A stretch of 10,060 nucleotides of DNA from DASSCW01 sp036555005 (GTDB taxonomy: Bacteria > Chloroflexota > Limnocylindria > QHBO01): assembly GCA_036555005.1 (NCBI GenBank), contig DATBME010000046.1:1-10060 (forward strand), written 5' to 3'. Made by a program: the position numbers and the translations under genes. The notes beneath the pieces are model-generated. The model was not told the DNA's origin. It worked only from the letters and a program-made list of their open reading frames with translations, and searched no databases. This document shows, one piece after another, positions 1 through 7,012 of the stretch (positions are counted from its first letter, which is position 1; every line of letters begins with the position of its first letter).

Positions 1-1
1 T

Positions 2-715
2 GTCATACCTGCATACAACGAAGAACCCAACGTCGCCGAGGCGCTGCGGCGCGCGTCGAGCGTCCTGCAAACATTGAATCTTGATTATGAAATCATTCTC
101 GTCAATGACGGGAGTCGTGACCGCACGGGCGAAATTGCCACAAGCATGATCGGGACAATCCCTTGCCTGCGCGTAGTGGAAAACAATCCAAACCGGGGCT
201 ACGGGGGCGCGCTCAAGGCCGGCTTCAGGAATGCCAGGGGCGAGCTGATCTGCTTCAGCGACGGGGACCTGCAGTTCGACCTATCGGAGCTTCAACGCCT
301 GCTCGACCGCCTGGCCGACCCGGCGCGGCCGGTGGACGCGGTGATCGGCTACCGCATCAAGCGCCGCGACCCGTTCCACCGCATCTTCATCGCCAAGACC
401 TACAACGCCATCGTGTCGGTCGCCTTCGGCCTCCGGGTGCGCGACATCGACTGCGCCATGAAGGTGTTCCGGCGCGAGGTGTTCGACGGGCTGCGGCTGG
501 AAGCGGACGGCCCCTTCCTGTCGGCCGAGCTGCTGATCAAGCTGCGGGCGCGCGGCGTGCGGATGGCGCAGGTCGGCGTCAACCACTATCCGCGCGCGGC
601 GGGGAGCAACACCGGGGCGAGCTTCACCAAGATCCTGCGCACCTTCCGGGACCTGGCGCTGCTGCGCTGGGCCCTGTGGACTCGTCGGAACGACGTGCTC
701 TACCAGCGCGACTGA
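2..715 (+). CDS. Family-2 glycosyltransferase (DPM1/ArnC-like), 5'-truncated
   Basis: The reading frame is open from base 2, and its first visible residues, VIPAYNEE, are the classic N-terminal motif of GT2 enzymes. The true start therefore lies just before the window, and the TTG at 74 is internal. About 237 residues are visible. Motifs in order: IILVNDGS (about 31-38, nucleotide binding), GYGGALKAGF (about 66-75), SDGDLQFD (about 86-93, the DXD-like metal/nucleotide-sugar site) and DIDCAMKVFRR (about 148-158). The last is typical of polyprenyl-phosphate sugar transferases, which move a sugar from a nucleotide donor to a lipid phosphate at the inner membrane face. No C-terminal membrane segment is evident, so it is probably cytosolic or peripheral. 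The exact sugar and acceptor cannot be read from sequence. Codon use changes within the gene: before about 235 it uses many A/T-ending codons, afterwards nearly all G/C-ending. It converges on the replication operon. Confidence 0.9.
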   Translation, partial: VIPAYNEEPNVAEALRRASSVLQTLNLDYEIILVNDGSRDRTGEIATSMIGTIPCLRVVENNPNRGYGGALKAGFRNARGELICFSDGDLQFDLSELQRLLDRLADPARPVDAVIGYRIKRRDPFHRIFIAKTYNAIVSVAFGLRVRDIDCAMKVFRREVFDGLRLEADGPFLSAELLIKLRARGVRMAQVGVNHYPRAAGSNTGASFTKILRTFRDLALLRWALWTRRNDVLYQRD

Positions 716-727
716 GAGCGCGCTGGC

Positions 728-928
728 TACTCCCATCCTGAGTACATCGGCGCCGATGGCGCGCCACACCAGACCATGAAGCTCGTGCCCGCGCCTCCTC
801 ACTCAAACGGTGAGTGACGCGTAGCGTCAGTCGCTGAATCGGCGCGGATGTACTCAAAGCGTGAGTAAACCGGCCGCAACGCCCAAGGCAAGCGCTGAAT
901 CGGCGCGGATGTACTCAAGGCGTGAGTA
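728..928. repeat. Array of four REP-like palindromic repeats
   Basis: The repeat unit is an imperfect hairpin, TACTC then 7 nt then GAGTA, followed by a tail resembling CATCSGCGCCGAT. Copies: 728-760 (plus); 787-816 (minus, diverged, arms CACTC/GAGTG); 833-867 (minus); 894-928 (minus). The last two differ at one base in 35 and are offset by 61 bp, so they look like a recent tandem duplication. At 799-817 the hairpin is a perfect 7-bp stem (TCACTCA/TGAGTGA) with a 5-nt loop. The copies lie between the convergent glycosyltransferase and DUF151 genes and could stop transcription from both sides or be a mobile intergenic palindrome. There is no T-run, so an ordinary intrinsic terminator is not supported. 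Three further copies lie at 8629-8758. Confidence 0.8.
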
Positions 929-959
929 ACTAAGCACGCGGGCCAAGGCCCAGCGACAG

Positions 960-1505
960 TTAGGAGGTCTGCTCCTCCGTCGGCGGGTTCTCCCCGGACT
1001 CCAGGTCCACGTCCAGCGAGTTGACGAACTCCCGGAAGACGGCCAGCTTCTCGTCGCTGTCGCCGTCCTCCTGCTCCGGCTCGACACCGGCCTCGTCCAG
1101 CACTCGCTCGTCGACGTAGATCGTCGACCCGGTGCGCACCGCGATCGCGATCGCGTCCGAGGTGCGCGAGTCGATCTCCGCCTCGCTGCCATCGGCCAGC
1201 TCCAGGTACAGGCGGGCGTGGAAAGTGCCATCGGTCACGTGGGTGACCACCACCCGGCTCAGGCTCGAGTTCAGCGCGGCGATCACGCTGACCATCAGGT
1301 CGTGGGTCAGCGGCCGCTCCGCCGACAGGCCCTGCAGCCGCATGGCGATGGCGTTGGCCTCGGATGGACCGATCCAGATCGGCAGGTACCGATCGCGCTC
1401 CGACTCCTTCAGGATCACCACGTGCTGGCTGGAGAGCATGTGGACGCGAACGCTCTCCACCACCATCTCGATCAGCCGAACTCGGCCGAAGGGCTGGTCG
1501 CGCAT
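960..1505 (-). CDS. Bifunctional nuclease family protein (BFN, DUF151)
   Basis: This 181-residue protein carries a full BFN/DUF151 domain at about residues 13-142. Visible family motifs are RYLPIWIGPSEANAIAM (39-55), RPLTHDLM (64-71), TDGTFHARL (91-99) and SRTSDAIAIAVR (113-124, close to the usual SRPSDAIALAVR), then IYVDERVLDEAGV. The acidic tail holds DEKLAVFREFVNSLDVDL, a common BFN ending. Plant members of the family have been reported to have RNase and DNase activity; the bacterial role is poorly defined. The ATG at 1505 has a GAGG only one base upstream, too close for a good ribosome site, so the internal ATG at residue 14 (MVVESVRV) is a realistic alternative start. It is the last gene of the minus-strand run, 18 bp after the membrane PP2C-like gene, and ends in TAA. 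Confidence 0.88.
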   Translation of the reverse strand: MRDQPFGRVRLIEMVVESVRVHMLSSQHVVILKESERDRYLPIWIGPSEANAIAMRLQGLSAERPLTHDLMVSVIAALNSSLSRVVVTHVTDGTFHARLYLELADGSEAEIDSRTSDAIAIAVRTGSTIYVDERVLDEAGVEPEQEDGDSDEKLAVFREFVNSLDVDLESGENPPTEEQTS

Positions 1506-1523
1506 GCCTCGATTCTAGTCGGC

Positions 1524-3743
1524 CTACTCGAGGACGACCCGGACCACCGAATCCGGCGTGAGCAGAGCGGCGACCGGCGGGCCATCGGCCACCGATCCGA
1601 CCGACATGTCGACCACCTCGTCCAATACGCCGGCCCAGGCACCGGTGCGCGGCGACAGCCACTGGCGCACGAAGGCGCCGTCGGCGCGCTGGTAGGCGAT
1701 GATCCGGGCGTTGGCCGCGTCGTAGACGTAGAACAGCTCGCGGTCGCCCACCGTGGCGCCGTCGATCAGCCGGTAGTCGACCGGCCGGCGCACCTCGCCG
1801 TCGGGCGGCGGGTCGAGCGAGTAGTCCTCCTGCGGCAGCGGCGCGCCGAAGTTGACGCGCGTGACGGTGGCGCGCTGCAGCAGCCACAGGTTGACGTCCA
1901 CGAACAGGTCGCGCGCGTCGCGCGGCGCCAGGTCCGGCTCCTCCGTCAGGAAGCGCTCCGGCGGGCGCGGGTAGATGACCGGCACCACGTCGCCGGGTGA
2001 CCACTTCAGCACCTGGTCGCGGGCGTCATCCACCGCGTACAGGTTGAAGATCTCGAGCGGCGGCCGGTGCTGCAGCGCGGCCAGCAGGTGGCTGCGGCCG
2101 CTGATCTCGTCGCCGCCGGGCAGGGTCAGCGGCTGCGGGGTGCGCTCCTCGAGGTCGAAGCGCCAGGCCTGGCGCTGCCGGTCGAGCAGGACCACGTCGG
2201 TGGCGGCGGTGGCCAGCAGCCATGGGTCGCCGCCGATGCGCTCCCCCACGACCTGGCCGGCCCGGTACACGACCTGCGCCCGTCCCTGCCCGTCGATCCG
2301 GATCAGCCGCCCGCGCCCGGTGTCGACCACCCACAGCGAGCCGTCGCTGGCGGCGGCCATGGCCGCGGGCGCCACGCCCGGGAACGGCGCCGCCAGGTCG
2401 GTCAAGGTGCTTGCCTCGCCGATGCGGGCCACGGCGTAGATGCGGTCCAGCCCGGCGTCGACGCGGTTCCGCAGCCGCTCCAGCGCCGCCTGCGACACGC
2501 CCGCGCCGCCCGCTCGCTCGATGGCGGCAAAGGCCTGGTTCAGCAGCTCGGTGGCCGCAACCGGGTCGCGATCGATCAGGTCTCGACCCTCGACCGTCTC
2601 GTCCACGTCGGCCATCAGCTCGTGCGCGTCCTCGATCGCCTGGCGGGCGACCGTGGCGCGCGGGATCGCCTGGGCCGGTGACACCGCCGGCAGGCTGGCC
2701 ACGCTGGTGCCCAGCGCCAGCAACAGCGCCACACCGGCCATGGCCAGCATCCCCAGCCGCCGGCGCCGTCCCTCCTCCACCGTCGCGGTGCGCAGGATCT
2801 GGCGCGGGTAGTGCGGCCGCCGGCGCGGCACGAAGGCAAACAAGAAGTTGAAGGCGTACAGGATCGCCCGGCCCAGCGCCGCCTGCAGCCCGTCGATGGC
2901 GTCGCCCATGCGATGCAGGAAGCGACCGATCGCGTCGGCCAGCGGCACCGGGCTCTGGTCCGGCAGGCCGGCCAGCGGCTCGGACGGCCGCACCGGCTCC
3001 AGCTGGCGGGTGGTGGCGGTGGCCGGCAGCTCCATGATCTCGATCGCCAGGATCCCGTCCGAGCCGCTGCCGCCGCGGATCTGGAAGAGCCGCTCCAGGT
3101 GCTCGACCGCCGCCGCGGGCCGCAGCGTGGCCAGTGCGTGCTTCAGCTCCTCCACCCCCGCCACCTGCGCCAGGTTGCGGCTGACCAGGGCCAGCAGGTC
3201 GCCCGGCGCCAGCTCGCCCTTCCAGGTGTACGGCGTGATCTCCAGCGCCTCGCCCAGGGTGGCCGCCACGCGGCGCTGCCGCACGCGCGGGTCCTCCTCG
3301 TGGACGGCCGGCGGCGGGGGCAGCTCGTACATGCGCCCCTCGCGCAGGATGACGGCCGCCGCCGGGCCGAGCTTGGCGACGTGCGCCTCGCGGCCGCGGA
3401 TGGCCATGGCGATGATGCTCACCCCGGCGCGACGCGGGATGCCCAGCCGGCCGCGCTGGTGGTAGAGGCGGCGGTTGGCGTTGGCCAGCGCCTTGGCCAG
3501 CGCGCCCAGCGAGCCGGCCGACAGGTCGTAGTAGTAGTCGTGCTGCAGCTGCTCCAGGGCGTCGCCGGCGGCGCGGGCCAGGTGGGCGTCGCCACCGGTC
3601 AGCTGCGCCAGCAGGAAGAGGCTGCCCTTGGTCCGCACCAGCGAGCCGGTGGCCGGCTCGTGGAAGCGCACGAGGTCGAAGGCGCCCGGGAGCCGATCCT
3701 CGGGCGCCGGTAGCCCGAGTCTGGTGGCCAATCGGCTGCTCAT
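1524..3743 (-). CDS. Membrane protein: degenerate PP2C-like domain, one TM, propeller-like exterior
   Basis: A 739-residue protein with three parts. (1) Residues about 40-236 resemble the PPM/PP2C phosphatase fold. AQLTGGDAH (46-54) stands where active enzymes have ADGMGGH, VAKLGPAAAVIL (122-133) where they have VGDSRAY-like sequence, and LLALVSRN (183-190) where they have a CSDG. Only a late Asp (D229 in SDGILAIEI, matching DNiT) seems retained, so most metal-binding Asp are missing and catalysis is doubtful. (2) A single membrane helix at about 330-350 follows an Arg-rich stretch (RRRRL), which suggests the N-terminus is inside. (3) A helical stalk (about 360-440) leads to about 300 residues with NHL/propeller-like strands such as DGSLWVVDTGRGRLIRID (467-484). 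It starts at an ATG with AGG seven bases upstream and lies between dciA and the DUF151 gene. Function unknown; a cell-envelope sensor or scaffold is conjecture. Confidence 0.75.
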   Translation of the reverse strand: MSSRLATRLGLPAPEDRLPGAFDLVRFHEPATGSLVRTKGSLFLLAQLTGGDAHLARAAGDALEQLQHDYYYDLSAGSLGALAKALANANRRLYHQRGRLGIPRRAGVSIIAMAIRGREAHVAKLGPAAAVILREGRMYELPPPPAVHEEDPRVRQRRVAATLGEALEITPYTWKGELAPGDLLALVSRNLAQVAGVEELKHALATLRPAAAVEHLERLFQIRGGSGSDGILAIEIMELPATATTRQLEPVRPSEPLAGLPDQSPVPLADAIGRFLHRMGDAIDGLQAALGRAILYAFNFLFAFVPRRRPHYPRQILRTATVEEGRRRRLGMLAMAGVALLLALGTSVASLPAVSPAQAIPRATVARQAIEDAHELMADVDETVEGRDLIDRDPVAATELLNQAFAAIERAGGAGVSQAALERLRNRVDAGLDRIYAVARIGEASTLTDLAAPFPGVAPAAMAAASDGSLWVVDTGRGRLIRIDGQGRAQVVYRAGQVVGERIGGDPWLLATAATDVVLLDRQRQAWRFDLEERTPQPLTLPGGDEISGRSHLLAALQHRPPLEIFNLYAVDDARDQVLKWSPGDVVPVIYPRPPERFLTEEPDLAPRDARDLFVDVNLWLLQRATVTRVNFGAPLPQEDYSLDPPPDGEVRRPVDYRLIDGATVGDRELFYVYDAANARIIAYQRADGAFVRQWLSPRTGAWAGVLDEVVDMSVGSVADGPPVAALLTPDSVVRVVLE

Positions 3744-3792
3744 CGGCTACCTGCGGCGCTGGCGGCAGTCTGGCGTGCCGCACTGCCCGGGA

Positions 3793-4146
3793 TTATAGGG
3801 ACCGCTCCCGGCCCCCACGACCAACCGAAACGGCTAGCCGCCGCAGCTCGATGGTCGCCCCCGGCCGGCCGCGCAGGCGCTGGTTCACGCCGTGGACCAG
3901 GGCTTCGGAGCGGAGCGTCAGCTCCTGGGCCAGGATCGGCTCGGAGGCCTCGATGCGGCCCACGCCGTTCGAATGGTCGACCAGCCGGCTGGTGAGCGTG
4001 CCGCGCGTCAGCCCCGCGGCCTCCACGGTCTCCTGCCACGCCAGCCGCAGCTGGGCGGTGGCCAGCTGCTCGGCGGCGGCCGGACCCATGCAGGCCAGCA
4101 GGGCGCGCTGGACCGCCACGGCCGCCTCTTCGGCTCGGTTGCTCAC
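3793..4146 (-). CDS. dciA: DciA-like DUF721 protein, probable helicase loader/operator
   Basis: This 117-residue protein matches the DUF721 pattern. A conserved Trp lies in RLAWQETVEAAGL (34-46), followed by a beta-rich core (GRIEASEP, 63-70) and ILAQELTLRSEALVHGVNQRL (71-91), equivalent to the family's WAQEL-plus-helix motif. DciA proteins bind the DnaB replicative helicase and act in its loading in the many bacteria that lack DnaC or DnaI. Translation starts at a GTG. Its ribosome site GAGGGG, 8 nt upstream, overlaps the TGA stop of recF, so the two genes look translationally coupled (gap 12 bp). Position directly after recF is a frequent DUF721 context. Identification rests on motif pattern and context; sequence conservation in this family is low. 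Confidence 0.85.
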   Translation of the reverse strand: MSNRAEEAAVAVQRALLACMGPAAAEQLATAQLRLAWQETVEAAGLTRGTLTSRLVDHSNGVGRIEASEPILAQELTLRSEALVHGVNQRLRGRPGATIELRRLAVSVGRGGRERSL

Positions 4147-4158
4147 GCCGCCGGCCCC

Positions 4159-5331
4159 TCAGGCCACCCGCGGCGAGCGCCGCAGCTCGCCGGCGCCCAC
4201 CTGCCAGACCGGCACCCGCTGCCGCCGCCCGGCCGGCAGCAGCCCCAGCTCGGCGGTGGTGACCAGCACCTGGCCGCGCTCGAGCAGCAGGTCCAGCGTC
4301 CGCTCGGCGCGGTCGCGATCCAGCTCGCTGAACACGTCGTCCAGCAGCACGATCGGCGCCGGCGCGTCTTCGGCGCCCAGCAGGTCCCGCTCGGCCAGCT
4401 TGAGGGCGACGATGATGGTGCGCTGCTGGCCGCGGCTGGCATGGGCCGCCACGTCCCGGCCGCCGAGCGCCACCCGCAGGTCGTCCCGCTGCGGCCCGAT
4501 CAGGCTGACCCCGTTCCACATCTCCTTCTGCCGGGCCTCGGCGATGCGCCGCCGGAAGGCGGCGGCCAGGGCCTCCGGGTCGTCCGCGCCCGCCGGGCGA
4601 TCCGGCCATGCCTCCTTCAGCGTGTCCAGGTAGGTGAGCTCGACGCTGGCGTCGCCCTCGTCCGGCGGCGCGACCGCATCGTGGAGGGCCGGGATCCGCT
4701 CCCCCAGCTCCCTGACCAGCCGCAGCCGGGCGGCCATGACCCGGGACCCGACCTGGGCCAGCTGCTCGTCCCAGAAGCCGAGCCCCTCGTCCGTCGCCTC
4801 CTCGCGCCGGATCGCCCGCAGCAGGGCGTTGCGCTGCGCCAGCACCCGCAGCAGATCGGCCAGGTCGCGCGCCGCACGGCGGTCACGCTGCGCCAGGATC
4901 CCGTCCAGGAAGCGCCGCCGCTCGGCTGGCGAGCCGATCAGCAGCAGCATCTCCTCCGGCCGGAACAGGACCGATCGCGCGGTCTCGCTCACCGTCGTCG
5001 CCCGGCGCGGCGCGCCGTTGACCGTCAGTCGCTTGCGCACCTCCGCGGGCGCGCCCTCGCCGGGGATGACCAGCTCGATCGCGGCCGGCTGGCCGCCGGC
5101 CTCATCGGCCAGGTCCAGGCGCACGCGCGCGAAGGGCTGCCCGTGGCGCACCAGCTCGTGGTCGGCGGCCGCGCGGTGCGAGCGCCCGGTGATCGCGACG
5201 TGCACCGCCTCCAGCAGGTTCGTCTTGCCTGCGCCGTTCGGCCCCGCCACGATGGTCAGGCCGGGATCGGGGTGCAGCTCCGCCGCGGGATAGCCACGGA
5301 AGTCGGTCAGGGTCAGGCGGGTCAGGCGCAT
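4159..5331 (-). CDS. recF: RecF, DNA replication/repair ATPase
   Basis: The 390-residue protein is full length for RecF. It opens with MRLTRLTLTDFRGY, the family's usual N-terminus, then a Walker A GPNGAGKTN (30-38). The ABC-type signature is SRGQQRTIIVALKLAE (from 299), and the Walker B with catalytic acidic pair is IVLLDDVFSELD (about 327-338). RecF is an SMC-like ATPase that, with RecO and RecR, helps load RecA at single-strand gaps and protects stalled forks. It starts at ATG 5331 with a GGTGG ribosome site, 26 bp after dnaN, in the conserved order dnaN-recF. Its stop codon lies inside the ribosome site of dciA. All key motifs are intact. Confidence 0.97.
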   Translation of the reverse strand: MRLTRLTLTDFRGYPAAELHPDPGLTIVAGPNGAGKTNLLEAVHVAITGRSHRAAADHELVRHGQPFARVRLDLADEAGGQPAAIELVIPGEGAPAEVRKRLTVNGAPRRATTVSETARSVLFRPEEMLLLIGSPAERRRFLDGILAQRDRRAARDLADLLRVLAQRNALLRAIRREEATDEGLGFWDEQLAQVGSRVMAARLRLVRELGERIPALHDAVAPPDEGDASVELTYLDTLKEAWPDRPAGADDPEALAAAFRRRIAEARQKEMWNGVSLIGPQRDDLRVALGGRDVAAHASRGQQRTIIVALKLAERDLLGAEDAPAPIVLLDDVFSELDRDRAERTLDLLLERGQVLVTTAELGLLPAGRRQRVPVWQVGAGELRRSPRVA

Positions 5332-5357
5332 CGCGCCACCATCGGTCCGCAGGCGGT

Positions 5358-6482
5358 CTAGGACGCCGTCCGGACCGGCATGATGACGTGGACGTAATCG
5401 TCCTTGCCGATCCCGCGCACCACGCCGGGTGCCAGCGGACCGGAGAGCTCCAGGGCGGCCTCATCGGCCCGCAGGTTGGAGAGCACGTCGATCAGGTAGC
5501 GCGCGTTGAAGGCAATGGTGGTGGCCTGCCCCTCGACCGCGGCCTCCAGGGTGTCGGCATTGTCGCCGACGTCCGCGGCGTGGGCCGTGATCGAGACGCC
5601 CTCGCCGTTCTCGCCGCCCACCTCCACCTTCACGATGTTGGCCGAGTCACGGGCGAAGATGCTCGCCCGCCGCGCGCCGGCCAGGAACGACTCGCGGTCG
5701 ATCACCACCCGGCTCGAGTGGGCGGTGGGGATGACCGGCTCGTAGTTCGGGAACTGGCCCTCGATGAGGCGCGACACCAGGTCGATCCCCTCGACGTGGA
5801 ACAGGACCTGGCTCTTGTTGGGCGTGACCGTCATGTCGATCGGGTCGTCGGCATCGGGCAGGATGCGCATCAGCTCGGCATAGGAGCGAGCCGGCACCAC
5901 GATGGTCATCTCGGGGCTGACGGGCTTGGTGAGCGGCAGGCTGCGCACCGCGATGCGGTAGTTGTCGGCGGCGGCCAGGGTCATCACGTCGCCGGCGAGC
6001 CTGGTCAGCACGCCGGTCAGGATCGGGCGGCTCTCGTCGCTGGCGGCGGCGAACACGACCTCCGAGAGGGCGTCGCGCAGCTGGCGCGCATCGGCGCTGG
6101 TGGCGGGCGCGTCGCCGATGGCGGCCACCACCGGGAACTCGTCCGCATCGATGCCCTTGATGCTCGAGCGGCTGCCGCCGCAGGTCACCTTCAGGGTGCG
6201 GTCCTTGGCCGACAGCTGGAGGTCGATCCGCTGGTTCGGCAGCGACATGACCAGGTCGGTCAGCAGCTTGGCGGGGACGGTGATCTCGCCCTCGGCCTCG
6301 ACCTTGCCCGGCACCCAGCAGTTGATGCCGATCTCCAGGTTGGTGGCGGTCAGCTTCAGGCCGCTCTCCTCGGTCTTGAGCAGGACGTTGGCCAGCACCG
6401 GCAGCGTCGCCCGGCTGCTGACGGCCCGGCTCACCACTCCCAGGCCGCGCGCCAGGTTCTCCTGCATCACCGAGATGTTCAT
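5358..6482 (-). CDS. dnaN: DNA polymerase III beta subunit (sliding clamp)
   Basis: This 374-residue protein matches the usual clamp length of about 365-380. The N-terminal MNISVMQENLARGLGVVSRAV, the mid-protein LLTDLVMSLPNQRIDLQL and the C-terminal YVHVIMPVR are all standard DnaN signatures; the last belongs to the hydrophobic pocket that binds polymerase and other clamp clients. As a dimer of three-domain subunits it encircles DNA and gives the replicative polymerase its processivity. The ATG is preceded by GAGG at six-base spacing. It is the first gene of the minus-strand run dnaN-recF-dciA and is separated from dnaA by a long 530-bp gap, so it probably has its own promoter. No clear -35/-10 pair was found immediately upstream, apart from a weak TATTCT. 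Confidence 0.98.
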   Translation of the reverse strand: MNISVMQENLARGLGVVSRAVSSRATLPVLANVLLKTEESGLKLTATNLEIGINCWVPGKVEAEGEITVPAKLLTDLVMSLPNQRIDLQLSAKDRTLKVTCGGSRSSIKGIDADEFPVVAAIGDAPATSADARQLRDALSEVVFAAASDESRPILTGVLTRLAGDVMTLAAADNYRIAVRSLPLTKPVSPEMTIVVPARSYAELMRILPDADDPIDMTVTPNKSQVLFHVEGIDLVSRLIEGQFPNYEPVIPTAHSSRVVIDRESFLAGARRASIFARDSANIVKVEVGGENGEGVSITAHAADVGDNADTLEAAVEGQATTIAFNARYLIDVLSNLRADEAALELSGPLAPGVVRGIGKDDYVHVIMPVRTAS

Positions 6483-7012
6483 CCGATCCTCACCCTCACC
6501 CAGCCATCACTACACCATTGGAAGAATACCTATTCCCGTCGTCTCCCCTCGTAGGGGTGTGCATGTTGTGGACCGATGCGCCCGCCCCTGCTCGGACGGC
6601 TCCCCGGCGGCGGTGGGAATCCGGGCCTGGGCGGTGGACGGGCGGGCCCGATGCGGTGCTTCCACGGTGGACGCCGGCGGGATAAGGATTCCTCCCGCCC
6701 TGCCATGCTCGGCGGGATGTCCCACCCATCAGTCCCGCAATCCACTGTTCCGGGTGGGTTTTCCACCGCCGCGGCATGGCCCGCGGCCGAGCACCGAGCA
6801 CTGAGCGCCCCGATATATCGGGCCAGCGGCACAGGAGGAGGCTGCCCATGGGTCAGACCGCCGGAATATCGGGCCACTGGACACGTCGGGTGGGGCGATC
6901 GGGCTGTTCCCGTGTCCGGCCGCCCGACATATCGTCCGAACCGCACACCATCGGCGGTTCCGTGTCGGGTTGCCCGAAATATCGGCTGAAGAGGGCCGAG
7001 CGCCAACAGGCA
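6483..7012. other. Candidate oriC in the dnaA-dnaN gap
   Basis: This gene-free stretch carries six DnaA-box-like cores within 200 bp: GTGGAC at 6568-6573, 6634-6639 and 6667-6672, and TCCAC at 6661-6665, 6742-6746 and 6763-6767. The best nine-mers, TGTGGACCG (6567) and TTTTCCACC (6760), match TTGTCCACA or TTATCCACA at about 7 of 9 positions; no perfect box exists. The cores at 6661-6671 form a head-to-head interrupted palindrome, TCCAC-G-GTGGA. No such core was seen in the other large gap (8354-9118). A relatively AT-rich patch at about 6506-6537 could be the unwinding element. Hairpins: 6545-6557 (CCCCT/AGGGG) and 6693-6717 (TCCCGCC/GGCGGGA). The right half holds the ATATCG repeats. Location and motif clustering support an origin but do not prove it. 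Confidence 0.6.
6809..6985. repeat. Four ATATCG-core repeats in a 2+2 inverted arrangement
   Basis: Each unit reads GTGYC, a 4-5 nt spacer, then GCCCGA and roughly NATATCGG. Copies: 6809-6832 and 6861-6884 (minus orientation), 6912-6935 and 6962-6985 (plus orientation), each 24 bp. The core is a near-palindrome, perfect in the first copy, where CCCGATATATCGGG spans 6809-6822. Core centres are 51, 63 and 50 bp apart, close to 5, 6 and 5 helical turns. The two inner copies face each other, giving the inverted pair GGACACG/CGTGTCC. A degenerate CGATCGGGC at 6896-6904 may be a fifth remnant. The array ends 28 bp from the dnaA stop. It could be an operator cluster, origin iterons or an intergenic repeat; the sequence alone does not decide. 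Confidence 0.75.

Noticed and set aside
799..817. Perfect hairpin after the glycosyltransferase as an intrinsic terminator
   Set aside because: No T-run follows on either strand, and the hairpin belongs to the repeat family that also occurs upstream of rpmH.
716..959. tRNA or other RNA gene in the convergent gap
   Set aside because: No T-loop GGTTCGAATCC-like sequence or cloverleaf was found; the structure is accounted for by the palindromic repeats.
2026..3783. Long second open frame antiparallel or offset to the PP2C-like gene
   Set aside because: Its translation is dominated by Ala, Gly, Pro and Arg with no motifs, a shadow of high-GC coding sequence in another frame.
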